In this document: in pieces, positions 23,109-31,900 of the stretch
How positions within the stretch are numbered: position 1 is the stretch's first letter
Layout of the letters: the number at the start of each line of letters is the position of its first letter
From: a virus
Length of the DNA: 45,568 nt
IMG/VR virus record: IMGVR_UViG_3300020057_000056
Coordinates: 1-45,568 of that record
Direction: 5' to 3' (one strand)
The notes under the pieces: generated by a model
Seen by the model: only the letters and a program-made list of their open reading frames with translations
Databases searched by the model: none
Told to the model about the DNA's origin: nothing
Program-made: the position numbers and the translations under genes

Positions 23109-25946
23109 ATGGCTAGTAATGATTTTTGGAAAGTCCGTAAAGGTATCGTAATCAAATCGACCCCCGCGGACCCCTCAACTCCTGACAATGGGAGTCTCTG
23201 GTATAATTCCACATTAAATAAATTCCGTAAAAGAGAGAATGGCGTAACAATTGATTTAGATGACTCTGGTTCTGATGTACATGGACCAGGAGCATCTACA
23301 GACAATGCTGTTGTTCGATGGGATGGTACGACCGGCCAGACTACTCAAAACTCTACGGTCACTATCAGTGACGCAGGGATTGTGGCTGGAGCATCTATAG
23401 ACGCTGACACCAATACAATTACTAACATTGAAAATGCTGATATTAAAGCTGGTGCTGCGATTGACGCTGCTAAGATTCATGATGGATCAGTAAGTAATAC
23501 TGAATATGGCTATTTGGATGGAGTCACTTCTTCTATTCAAACACAGTTCAGTAATAAAGTAACTGGACCAGCCTCAGCTACCGATAATGCAGTAGTTAGG
23601 TATAACTTAACTACTGGTAAACTGGCTCAAGATTCACTAGTAACTATTAGCGATACTGGTGCTGTAACTGGACTGACTACTTTAGTAGCTTCTGGTAGCG
23701 TGACTGCAGCTTCTTTGATTCCAACTAGTGCCACTATACCGGCAAATGGAATGTATTTACATGGTACCGGAGTACCAGGTATTTCTTCTAATAGCTTAGC
23801 TGCAGCTACTTTTTCATCAAATGGTACAGATACCTGGATAGGATTACACGCCACCTCCGGGAATAAAGGTATAATTCTAAATCAAGTAACTAATGGAGTC
23901 ACCGCCATAACAGGTGGAAATAGCTCGTCGAGTGCGGGAAATATCCATCTCTATGGTCAAACACACGCAACAAAAGCTAATGATATTGAACTAAGATCTG
24001 CAACCGCCATAAAATTAGGCTGGGACGATTCTGCAACACTATGGACAGCAACTGGAACATTTAATATTACACAAAATGCAGGTATTGGCGGCACGGCTTC
24101 CTCATCCTTTGTTTTAAGAGTGGGCGAAACTAACCCTTTAACTGGAGCGACTCAAGTAGGTGTAGGAATACCGATAGCTGGCACATCCGCAGCAACAGGT
24201 TCTATAGAAGGTATCAGGGCTACTGCCAATACTGGGGCAGCATTTACAGCTCCTTTTGTTTATAATTACTATAGTAATATTGCTACGAAGTTTGTAGGTT
24301 CTACGATTACCAGACGAATGGGGTTTGCTGGAGATCCAGTAACTGGCGGCACCAATAATGCTTTTCTTTCTGATAACTTTTCATTCACGGGTGACTGGTT
24401 CATTAACTCTACTAGTTCAAATGCCACCGGATTATCAGGTGCATTAGACTTAGCTCAAATTGCTAAACCTTCCAACCCTGCTGCTAGTAGAAATAGACTT
24501 TATTTCAAATCAGATGGAAACTTATATAAATTAGATTCAGCTGGAACGGAAGCTGGTAATATTAATAACGGTGGTAATACCTTCGGCGGTACCATTACAA
24601 TTGGTACAAATGATGCCTTTCCTATTAGCTTCACTACAAATAGCATTGTAAAAGGAAGTATTACATCTGCGGGGGCTTGGACACTTGGAGCTGCTGCTGC
24701 CACCCAGGCGCATGTAATTAACGGCAGTCTTACTTCCACCTTATCTAACACTGCTGCGTCATTTATTCCAACTAGCTCGTCAATTCCAGCGTTGGGCATA
24801 TACACAAGTTTCGCCAATCGAGTAACAATTGCAGCTAACTCTATAAGAGCGGCGGAGATTGGCGAATCATCAGGTAATGGGTTTATTGTTTTAGGCACTT
24901 CATCAGGAGGCTCATCTTCTGTACTCAGCGCCGTAAACGACGGCTCTGTAGCTTACAGCAGTAGCGGTAGCTCCAATAGCGGTGGAAACCTACAAGTTTT
25001 CGGCCCTAGTCATGCGACACTACCAAATCGAATAAACCTAAGACAAAGTTCGACAACTGTTTTGTCAGTAGCGGAAACAACTGGACTTATTACAATTGGG
25101 GCTGCTGCTTCCACCCAGGCGCATGTAATTAATGGCAGTCTTTCAATTAATATCAATGCGGACACTACTTCTAGACTAACCTTAGGAAATTCCAACTCTG
25201 GCGCTTCATCGTTTACAAACTTGATATTAAACAACAGTGGGTCGATCGGTAGTCAAGTGTCTATAAATTCACTTCTATCTGGGGCGGCAGCGAGTGTTGT
25301 CATAGCCTCACCTGGTGGGACGACCTTTACACGTTTTGGAAACACAACTACATCAAAATTTTGGATAGTAGGACAAGAAGCCAGTGCTAGCGATCAATTC
25401 GTAATCGCAAGAGGAACCGACATAGCGGCCAATCAATTTTTAAGAATTTCTGATGCTGGACTTATTACAATTGGAGCTTCCAGTTCGACGACTGTGGGAG
25501 TAGGCGGACAATTTAAAACAATTGTCGCTGAAGCGAATAACATCACCACGGCTGAAACGGATCTGCAGTCTTTCACCGTTCCCGCCAACATGCTCGTCAA
25601 CAATGGAGACGCCATTGAGTTCGAATGGTTCGGTACGATGACGACTGCAACGAACAAGAGAATTAAACTTTTCGTGAATGGTGCGGCCAGTATCAATACA
25701 GGTTCCTTGGCGTTTGGATCGGCTCGTTGGAAGCTGAAGTGCTACCTGCATAAATCGGCTTCGGACGTCGTTAAAGGTTGGGCGGTTTTTGAATCCGACC
25801 AAGCCGTGCTGACTCAGACGGTAGTTTATATCGAACAAGTGATTACTCTGAGTTCCAGCTTTATTGTAAAGATCACCGGAACCGGAACGAACACGAGCGA
25901 TATTATAGGTCGTGGAGCTTACAGCCGGTGGTACCCGGCACATTAA
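23109..25946 (+). CDS. Large tail fibre / receptor-binding protein
   Basis: The longest protein in the window (945 residues). It opens with a baseplate-binding-like segment (NDFWKVRKGIVIKST) and a repeated shaft with one SNTEYGYLDG unit identical in DNA to the upstream gene. A long beta-rich body follows, with two GAAA-x-TQAHVINGSL units (about 525-545 and 662-682). The final 145 residues (about 800-945) differ in style from the rest, with a beta-sandwich pattern (AETDLQSFTVPANMLVNNGDAIEFEWFGT then RIKLFVNG) and visibly higher GC content, suggesting a tip domain acquired from another source. Strong ribosome site GAAGGAG. Likely the main host-range determinant. Confidence 0.83.
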   Translation: MASNDFWKVRKGIVIKSTPADPSTPDNGSLWYNSTLNKFRKRENGVTIDLDDSGSDVHGPGASTDNAVVRWDGTTGQTTQNSTVTISDAGIVAGASIDADTNTITNIENADIKAGAAIDAAKIHDGSVSNTEYGYLDGVTSSIQTQFSNKVTGPASATDNAVVRYNLTTGKLAQDSLVTISDTGAVTGLTTLVASGSVTAASLIPTSATIPANGMYLHGTGVPGISSNSLAAATFSSNGTDTWIGLHATSGNKGIILNQVTNGVTAITGGNSSSSAGNIHLYGQTHATKANDIELRSATAIKLGWDDSATLWTATGTFNITQNAGIGGTASSSFVLRVGETNPLTGATQVGVGIPIAGTSAATGSIEGIRATANTGAAFTAPFVYNYYSNIATKFVGSTITRRMGFAGDPVTGGTNNAFLSDNFSFTGDWFINSTSSNATGLSGALDLAQIAKPSNPAASRNRLYFKSDGNLYKLDSAGTEAGNINNGGNTFGGTITIGTNDAFPISFTTNSIVKGSITSAGAWTLGAAAATQAHVINGSLTSTLSNTAASFIPTSSSIPALGIYTSFANRVTIAANSIRAAEIGESSGNGFIVLGTSSGGSSSVLSAVNDGSVAYSSSGSSNSGGNLQVFGPSHATLPNRINLRQSSTTVLSVAETTGLITIGAAASTQAHVINGSLSININADTTSRLTLGNSNSGASSFTNLILNNSGSIGSQVSINSLLSGAAASVVIASPGGTTFTRFGNTTTSKFWIVGQEASASDQFVIARGTDIAANQFLRISDAGLITIGASSSTTVGVGGQFKTIVAEANNITTAETDLQSFTVPANMLVNNGDAIEFEWFGTMTTATNKRIKLFVNGAASINTGSLAFGSARWKLKCYLHKSASDVVKGWAVFESDQAVLTQTVVYIEQVITLSSSFIVKITGTGTNTSDIIGRGAYSRWYPAH
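23418..23539 (+). repeat. Copy of fibre-gene repeat block
   Basis: This holds the third exact copy of the 69-bp unit (23463-23531) and the 38-bp block (23418-23455) that also occur in the upstream fibre gene. The reading frame is conserved, so the two fibres share an interchangeable shaft element. Confidence 0.9.
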
Positions 25947-26010
25947 GAGTGGCTAACAAAATAACCCTTGATTCGAGTTTTTAAGTAATAGTTGTATGCA
26001 ATAACCTATG

Positions 26011-26039
26011 TTGACTAACTAACAGACATTTGATAGATT
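26011..26039 (+). promoter_or_regulatory. Predicted extended -10 promoter before 26061 gene
   Basis: TTGACT (26011-26016), 17 bp, then TAGATT (26034-26039) preceded by TGA. The arrangement TTGACW-N14-TGnTAr is the same as at 30306 and 42001, so it likely starts the transcript for the downstream baseplate and fibre genes. Confidence 0.6.
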
Positions 26040-26060
26040 TACATAGAAAGGATACTAAAA

Positions 26061-26375
26061 ATGACTGAAAAAGAAACACCAAAAGAACCAGAATACGAGT
26101 CCAAGAAACTCTCAGAAACTCATGCACTTACAGTACAAAACATGAAACTGAGGGCAGAATTAAATAATGCCAAGATGCAAGACTTACAAAAAGATCTAGA
26201 ATCTCTTAAGGGAGCTCTAGGTGCATATGTAAATTCGATCAAAGGGGAATATTTCCCTGGAACTGATTCAGTAATGCTTAATGTAGAAGAAGGTCTTCTA
26301 CTTAAGAAAATTGAATCAAAAGCAGAGCAAGAACAAGAAGTTGCAGAGACTTCCGAGTTAGCTGCTTCTAAGTAA
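26061..26375 (+). CDS. Small coiled-coil protein, function unknown
   Basis: A 104-residue protein, strongly charged. Residues about 20-65 form a helical coiled coil (LTVQNMKLRAELNNAKMQDLQ). The end is acidic and Ala/Glu-rich. It is the first gene after a predicted promoter and precedes the gpI-like baseplate gene. No family is recognised; an assembly chaperone for fibres or a minor virion protein is possible by position. It has a Shine-Dalgarno (AAAGGA), although the spacing to the ATG is somewhat long. Confidence 0.6.
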   Translation: MTEKETPKEPEYESKKLSETHALTVQNMKLRAELNNAKMQDLQKDLESLKGALGAYVNSIKGEYFPGTDSVMLNVEEGLLLKKIESKAEQEQEVAETSELAASK

Positions 26376-26407
26376 ACTGTCTCTCTAGTTTGCTTTAATA
26401 GGATAAC

Positions 26408-28507
26408 ATGACAGAAATCACTTCATTTAGTGTTGAAACTAATTTTAAGCCGAATTCTATTAAAGCATCATGGTCTTTATCTGGAACTTTACAGGTAGAT
26501 GAACGTGTGATAATCAGACGTGCATTAACTACATACCCTAAGACCCCTGATGAAGGGACCTTAGTGCTTGATAGTACTGCAGATTCTGTAGTCACACTAG
26601 AGGATAATGACCTAGAAGAAAACCGCTATTTCTATTATACGATTTTCATCAAAGACACAAGCACCGGACTATATACAGAGCAGACTGGATCAAACATCGG
26701 ATTTGCTCTGTCGTACAAAGACTGGCAATCAGCCAACTCAGTATACCAACTTTTCCCAGAAGAAACTAAGGCCTTAGATGAACAAGGATCTGGAGACCTA
26801 AACCGCCTTTGTCTGTCCATAGGGAATATGATGGATCTATATAGATCTGAAGTATTTGTTATGGAGTACAACAGAAAGCCAGATAAGGCCCCAGATAATC
26901 TATTAGACTTCTTCTCAGAGAGTTTCGGTTTCCCAGCAGAACGAGGGATAGACTTAAATACCTTACGAAGAATCGGAGAAGGTATTGTATCTGTATACAA
27001 AAGAAAAGGCACTATCCCAGGTATTCAAGACTTTATAAAGCTTTTCACAGAGTTTGACAGTAAGATTATCGAGAGTGATACTCCAAATTTCTTATTGTAC
27101 GATGATGTCTCAGAGCTATACAGAGGAACCCTAACCTCTACTGGGATCAATTTCGCCACAGACAGCACACAGAACTGGGCAGTAGATCAGTGGCTTGGTG
27201 GTACGTTCCAAGACCAAGACCAAATTCGTAACTACAGAATTACTTCCAATAGCCTAGATACACTACAGTTAAATTCAGCCCCACCCGCTATTGTTTCAGA
27301 TTCAGGTACTATCGGACAAGGCCTCGATGATACCATCACAGATACCGCTGGAAACCTATCTCCAGTAACTGGCACAGCTTCAGGTGGACAGGTCAATGAA
27401 CTAAGGTCTGTAAGCCTACTAGGTACTTTCCCAGACCAGTACTGGAATCTCTCTTATTGCATTATTACTTCAGGAGCTAATGCTGGACTAAGACAGATTG
27501 TAAACAGCTTTGACTCAGATACAGGAACCTTGACTTTTGATGGAGACTTCCCAGCTCCTATCTCAGTTGGCGTTACATTTTCACTTCAACGGTATTTACA
27601 TGTTTATATTCCAGGCCTTACAGGCCTTGATGACCATGAGCTTGCTGGCAGACTACTTACTGTAACTGCAGGCACGAATTTAGGCCAGGAAGCCAAGATT
27701 GCCAGGAACTGGGAGTTTGATGGAGGAACTCAGATAGTTCTTTCTATACCATTCACTCTAGCCACAGACAATACTTCGGATGTAGAAATAGCCGACACAG
27801 GCATATTCTTTCAAGATACCAGCCAATCCTGGACTCCAGATGAATGGCGAGGCTATAAGATAACTATAGATGGGACAGATACCTTCAATATAGTAACTAA
27901 CAATGCTGATACCTTGCAACTATCCCCAGTCCATAATAACCAAGGAAGTCCAGAGACTTACCAGTTTTTTAACCTAGCTGATAACTATCCTACAGCCACA
28001 CACTCTTATGATATATACAACCAATACTTTGTGGCTAATGGAACACACAGGTTTATGGTCAGTGATCTAACTCCACCAAGCTTCTACGGCACTTCCAATG
28101 ACCCAGGCCAATTCCTGTTTGGGGGTACGACTAGAAGTATTGCTAGTATTGGCGGAGTAGGAGAATTTGAGTTGCCAATCGTCATCCTAGGTGCTATTGT
28201 AGAGTCTGGAAGATCGACTGACATTACTGTAAGTACTCTTACAGACAGTTCTGCGAACTTCCCAGTAAACGGATATGTAGGGTATAAATTAAACCCTAAT
28301 GACCAGCAGATTTTAGATTTTGAGATTGTGTCTAACACAGCCACACAAATTACAGTAGTTGGAAATATTACCTTGGTTGCGCAAACTGCAAATAATTACT
28401 ATATTATAAATAAGTCAAACTCAGCGAAGACTACACGATTGCATCAAACAATTTCACAATTTATGCCCTATAACTTAAAACCAATTATAACCCACGAGTT
28501 TTCTTAA
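26408..28507 (+). CDS. Baseplate protein gpI-like with beta-rich extension
   Basis: A 699-residue protein. Residues 1-95 form a fibronectin-type beta domain. Residues about 100-220 carry the P2 gpI-type tail protein pattern: LYRSEVFVMEYNRKPDKAPDNLLDFFSESFGF, with the hallmark VYKRKGTIPGIQDFIKLF (about 195-215). The rest is a long series of beta segments with repeated phrases such as DTLQL and GxIFFQDTSQSW / INFATDSTQNW, likely arms reaching towards fibres. gpI-family proteins close the wedge and hold fibres. It is far longer than P2 gpI (about 175 residues), so the family domain is embedded in a larger structural protein. Confidence 0.75.
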   Translation: MTEITSFSVETNFKPNSIKASWSLSGTLQVDERVIIRRALTTYPKTPDEGTLVLDSTADSVVTLEDNDLEENRYFYYTIFIKDTSTGLYTEQTGSNIGFALSYKDWQSANSVYQLFPEETKALDEQGSGDLNRLCLSIGNMMDLYRSEVFVMEYNRKPDKAPDNLLDFFSESFGFPAERGIDLNTLRRIGEGIVSVYKRKGTIPGIQDFIKLFTEFDSKIIESDTPNFLLYDDVSELYRGTLTSTGINFATDSTQNWAVDQWLGGTFQDQDQIRNYRITSNSLDTLQLNSAPPAIVSDSGTIGQGLDDTITDTAGNLSPVTGTASGGQVNELRSVSLLGTFPDQYWNLSYCIITSGANAGLRQIVNSFDSDTGTLTFDGDFPAPISVGVTFSLQRYLHVYIPGLTGLDDHELAGRLLTVTAGTNLGQEAKIARNWEFDGGTQIVLSIPFTLATDNTSDVEIADTGIFFQDTSQSWTPDEWRGYKITIDGTDTFNIVTNNADTLQLSPVHNNQGSPETYQFFNLADNYPTATHSYDIYNQYFVANGTHRFMVSDLTPPSFYGTSNDPGQFLFGGTTRSIASIGGVGEFELPIVILGAIVESGRSTDITVSTLTDSSANFPVNGYVGYKLNPNDQQILDFEIVSNTATQITVVGNITLVAQTANNYYIINKSNSAKTTRLHQTISQFMPYNLKPIITHEFS

Positions 28508-28534
28508 TTTGTATAAGATAACAGGAGATAGATA

Positions 28535-30283
28535 ATGGCCAATTTCGATGATACTTATGATGAAACAAGGAATCTTGTTGAGGTTGAATTCCAGAATGGA
28601 AAAGAAATTAAGCCCAATGAACTTAACGAGGCCCAAAGGATTGAACGTGTAAGACGCAGAAGAACAATCCAAGCACTAAAGAATGGGCTTAATAGTTTTA
28701 ACGGAGACGGTTTTAAAGTTGTTGAGAATTCCCCTAATACCAACCAGATTAAACTGTCTGCTGGAACTGGTTTTGTTGGAGGAGAAATTATCAGCCTAGA
28801 GAACGACTTAGTTGTTACAGGACTTACTACTCCAGGAGCACCTAGAGTAGATGAAGTTTACCTAGAAGTTAGAGAAGTTGAGCGAGACTCTACTACGTTT
28901 CCAGATACTGGAAATATTGCAATTGGAGAAACAACAACAAGATTACAACTTGTTGTTTCAGCTCAAGTAGCTGAAGGTGGTGTAACTCCAGCATCTACTG
29001 GAGAATTACATGTTGGCGGCATTGTTCGATTCCACATTGCCACACTGAATCGAGATGCCAATAATACTGTGACTACAGCTGAAATTACTGACACACGACC
29101 TCTTATTGGAATTTCAGTTCCAGAAGGTGGTACAGGACAATCCTCATTCGACAACGGAAAACTTATTGTAGGTAATGGAGGAGTAAACCCACTAACTCAA
29201 ATTGCGCAAGTATCTGATGGCAGAATTCTCAGGGACGAAGGTGCGGGTAATGACCCAAGCTGGGACACTGTTAATAATGTTCTCACAGACACTTTAGATA
29301 ATTCAGGTATTGTAGCTATTCAAGCTTTAGATGGAGACCCTGATACAGTTCACGGATACAACATCGAAAGATCTGTAAGTGGCGGTGATTTAATAATATC
29401 TTTGAAGAATAATCTTGGAACTGATCCATCTGCTAGTAACCCAGTCTACTATTCTTACAACACTTCTTTAGGAGCTTACGTAAAAGCTGCCGTCACTTCA
29501 GCTCTGTCTATAACGATTGTCGCCGCTCAAAGCTTTGGATACGATACAGTCGCAGACGCAGAACTTTTTGTGTACTTAATATACGACTCTGTCGATTTGA
29601 CAAGTCGATTGGCTGTAGCTAGAAGATCTCACTATGATAATGGCCGATTCCATCAAGTGTTCCCACTTAATGTCAACACACTTGAAACGGAAATCACTAG
29701 TACTGTTGTCTCAGGTATTTCCGCAACTCCACGACTATTGTGCCGAATCCCAGTATCAAGATCAGGGGCCGCTTGGACTGGATTCTTTGAATCAACAACC
29801 TTGATGCGTGATATGGATATTTCGAATCCTTCTACCGCTACTGCTTTATATGTAGCACACAAAAGAGTACTAACAGCTAGCGGCGGTATCTTAGGGGCTG
29901 TAGCCATCAGCAGTTCTTCAGGAATCTTTCAGACATCTTCAAGCTCATATGTCAATGTCACAAACCTATCAGTGACGCTCACACGTTCGGGAAACCGACC
30001 CGTTAGAGTTGAACTACAGACTAGTGATGTGTCAGATAACCAGACAGGGGTTTTTGGAGGAACAGGCATTGGTTACATAAAATTTTTAAGGGATGCAGTT
30101 GTTCTTGGAACTGTGTCCGTACAGCCGGCTGGTGATGCGAACGGGCCTCTAAACGGTGTGCCTTTGGCTACGATTGACGGCGGAAATCTGCCTTCAGCTA
30201 CTCACACATATACAGTACAGGCGAGAGTAGCAACTGGAACTTTACAGATAATTCGATTGAGATTAATTGTCCACGAAATGTAA
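28535..30283 (+). CDS. Baseplate or fibre structural protein (DUF4815-like start)
   Basis: A 582-residue protein. The opening EVEFQNGKEIKPNELNEAQRIERVRRRR, followed by DGFKVVENSPNTNQIKLSAGTGFVGGEI, resembles the start of phage DUF4815-type proteins (a PG-x-x-LQA-x-ELN-x-LQ pattern) that form baseplate or fibre adaptors. The middle is a beta-rich shaft containing the common fibre motif PEGGTGQSSFDNGKL (about residue 210). The last 150 residues are a beta-sandwich-like tip (GIFQTSSSSYVNVTNLSVTLTRSG). It lies directly after the gpI-like gene, consistent with a fibre attached to it. The functional level of detail is inferred. Confidence 0.65.
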   Translation: MANFDDTYDETRNLVEVEFQNGKEIKPNELNEAQRIERVRRRRTIQALKNGLNSFNGDGFKVVENSPNTNQIKLSAGTGFVGGEIISLENDLVVTGLTTPGAPRVDEVYLEVREVERDSTTFPDTGNIAIGETTTRLQLVVSAQVAEGGVTPASTGELHVGGIVRFHIATLNRDANNTVTTAEITDTRPLIGISVPEGGTGQSSFDNGKLIVGNGGVNPLTQIAQVSDGRILRDEGAGNDPSWDTVNNVLTDTLDNSGIVAIQALDGDPDTVHGYNIERSVSGGDLIISLKNNLGTDPSASNPVYYSYNTSLGAYVKAAVTSALSITIVAAQSFGYDTVADAELFVYLIYDSVDLTSRLAVARRSHYDNGRFHQVFPLNVNTLETEITSTVVSGISATPRLLCRIPVSRSGAAWTGFFESTTLMRDMDISNPSTATALYVAHKRVLTASGGILGAVAISSSSGIFQTSSSSYVNVTNLSVTLTRSGNRPVRVELQTSDVSDNQTGVFGGTGIGYIKFLRDAVVLGTVSVQPAGDANGPLNGVPLATIDGGNLPSATHTYTVQARVATGTLQIIRLRLIVHEM

Positions 30284-30305
30284 TGATTTTAAGGTCTTAT
30301 CCTCA

Positions 30306-30334
30306 TTGTCAAATCACCGTATATGTGGTAGAAA
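30306..30334 (+). promoter_or_regulatory. Predicted extended -10 promoter before phosphoesterase gene
   Basis: TTGTCA (30306-30311), 17 bp, TAGAAA (30329-30334), with TGG immediately before the -10. It shares the TTGWCW-N14-TGnTAr layout with the sites at 26011 and 42001. It lies in the 93-bp gap before the phosphoesterase gene. Confidence 0.5.
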
Positions 30335-30376
30335 GATAGTAATGAATATAAAACAAAATTGGACTAGGAGTTTTTC

Positions 30377-31675
30377 ATGAGCGATATGGCAGATAAAGCT
30401 AAACTAATTTCTAGTTTCAGAGCCCTTTGGGAGATCAAAGGATCTAAGCCTAACACTCGTGAGGCAGAAAAATCGGGCATTTCAGATCGACAAGTCAGAA
30501 AACATTTCGGTGGATGGACAGCACTTCAAGACCTCGCCGTCCCGGCAGCTTACGTTTTGCCACAAGATGGCACGATCATTGTTGGAAGATACAAAAGCCT
30601 TGCCAGGTCCGAGAAGAGAAAGAACGTAATCCAAGCCCACGAAATCGAACAGTATTTTCAAGAACTTGGCGCAGCTCTTTTAAAACAAGAACTAAAGCCT
30701 GTAAGGCTAAATAAAAAAGACATCAAGAAACATTTGAAATCGCTTCAGTCTCCGACTAGTACAGAGAGGGAACTTATCAGTATCTTAAGTGATACACACT
30801 ACGGGCTCAATGTATTCCCAGAAGAAGTTAACGGCAGAAATAGTTTCTCATGGAAAGAAGCTTGCAGAAGATCTGCTTTTTTCGCCAAAGAAATCAGCGA
30901 GTATAAACTACACCACAGAGACAGAACCAAAAAGTTACATTTCCTAGTTTTAGGTGATATTTTAAACGGCCAAATCCACGGAATTGGCGGTCTAGACAAT
31001 GATCTAATGACAATTCAGATGTGTGGTGCTTACCACATTCTATTCCATATGATTTCATACCTGTTAAACCACTTTGATACTATTGAGTTCACAGGGATTA
31101 CGGGAAATCATGAACGATTTCTACATAGAGATAAGGGTGGAAGACCTACGTCACAGAAGTGGGATAACTTTATTAACCCAATTTATTACACACTTTCAGC
31201 TCAGTTTAAAGGACGAGTAAAGTTTACTATACCACGAGGCCACCAGGCCTTTGTCGATACCATCGGAGGCAGACTCTGTTGTGTGCACGGAGACACAAAC
31301 TTTTCTGCAATAGGTAATCCAGGAACTTCTATCAACATGAAATCCCTATCCCATCAGGTAGAATCCTTCTCCAATGCGGAAGTTAAAGCTGGTAAACCTG
31401 CTATTAAAGCTCTCCTTGCAGGTCACGTCCATCAAGAGTTACAGGCACGTACAATGAATGGTATAGATGTAGTTGTGAATAGCTGCTTATCTGGCCTAGA
31501 TGGATTTGCCAATAGCCTCACAATTAACTCTTCTCTTCCTAGCCAGACAATTATTGAAGCTACTAAAGACTACGCGATCGGGGATGTACGAAGAGTCAGA
31601 TTCACAGAAGAGATCGATAACAACAAATCGCTGGACTTGATTATCCCAACATATAAAGGCGAGATAGTATTCTAA
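30377..31675 (+). CDS. Calcineurin-like metallophosphoesterase with HNH-repeat domain
   Basis: A 432-residue protein. Residues about 9-55 match the homing-endonuclease-associated repeat (PF18780-like): GSKPNTREAEKSGISDRQVRKHFGGWTAL, where FGGW-x-AL is the signature of this DNA-binding helix-turn-helix. From about 130 on is a metallophosphoesterase: SDTHYG (D-x-H), LGDIL, GNHE, CCVHGD and AGHVH in order, the full two-metal set. It may cleave DNA or nucleotides, perhaps as a recombination nuclease or a DNA-end processing enzyme. It sits between virion genes yet has its own promoter and ribosome site (GGAG, 30367-30370). Substrate unknown. Confidence 0.85.
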   Translation: MSDMADKAKLISSFRALWEIKGSKPNTREAEKSGISDRQVRKHFGGWTALQDLAVPAAYVLPQDGTIIVGRYKSLARSEKRKNVIQAHEIEQYFQELGAALLKQELKPVRLNKKDIKKHLKSLQSPTSTERELISILSDTHYGLNVFPEEVNGRNSFSWKEACRRSAFFAKEISEYKLHHRDRTKKLHFLVLGDILNGQIHGIGGLDNDLMTIQMCGAYHILFHMISYLLNHFDTIEFTGITGNHERFLHRDKGGRPTSQKWDNFINPIYYTLSAQFKGRVKFTIPRGHQAFVDTIGGRLCCVHGDTNFSAIGNPGTSINMKSLSHQVESFSNAEVKAGKPAIKALLAGHVHQELQARTMNGIDVVVNSCLSGLDGFANSLTINSSLPSQTIIEATKDYAIGDVRRVRFTEEIDNNKSLDLIIPTYKGEIVF

Positions 31676-31743
31676 ATGAAACAGGTACTTACGACTACAG
31701 ACAGTACTCAGAAACATGTTAAACTGAACTGGGGGAGAATATA

Positions 31744-31899
31744 ATGGGCTTTGGTAACTGTCCCTTTGGGCAACACCCTTTTGGTCATGGATGTGCAACT
31801 GTAACTTTAGTTGACAATATCTTTATTGAAGGCTTTAAAGCCACTCTTGACACTGAGATCCCTAATCCCCCACGAGCCACAAAGGCTATAGAGGAGTAA
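31744..31899 (+). CDS. 51-residue Gly-Phe-rich protein with Cys/His cluster
   Basis: This short gene encodes 51 residues. The evidence is an unusually strong ribosome site (GGGGGAG, 31731-31737) six bases before ATG, and an end that supplies the next gene's ribosome site (GAGGAG). The first 17 residues read GFGNCPFGQHPFGHGC after Met, with two PFG repeats and a C-x4-H-x3-H-x-C cluster that could bind a metal. PFG-repeat starts occur on some phage baseplate proteins. The rest is a short strand (ATVTLVDNIFI) and a polar tail. Likely a small virion protein; function unknown. Confidence 0.7.
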   Translation: MGFGNCPFGQHPFGHGCATVTLVDNIFIEGFKATLDTEIPNPPRATKAIEE

Positions 31900-31900
31900 T

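Noticed and set aside
25440-25943. A 167-codon open frame on the minus strand opposite the large fibre tip
   Set aside because: It is fully inside a strong plus-strand gene, has no ribosome site or recognisable domain, and reflects the high-GC tip sequence read backwards.
30342-30380. A 12-codon leader peptide before the phosphoesterase
   Set aside because: The ATG overlaps neatly with the gene start, but so short a frame occurs by chance and there is no attenuator structure.
31676-31744. A 22-codon gene between the phosphoesterase and the 51-residue protein
   Set aside because: It overlaps the next start by TAATG, but it has no ribosome site and no notable composition, so it is not listed as a gene.
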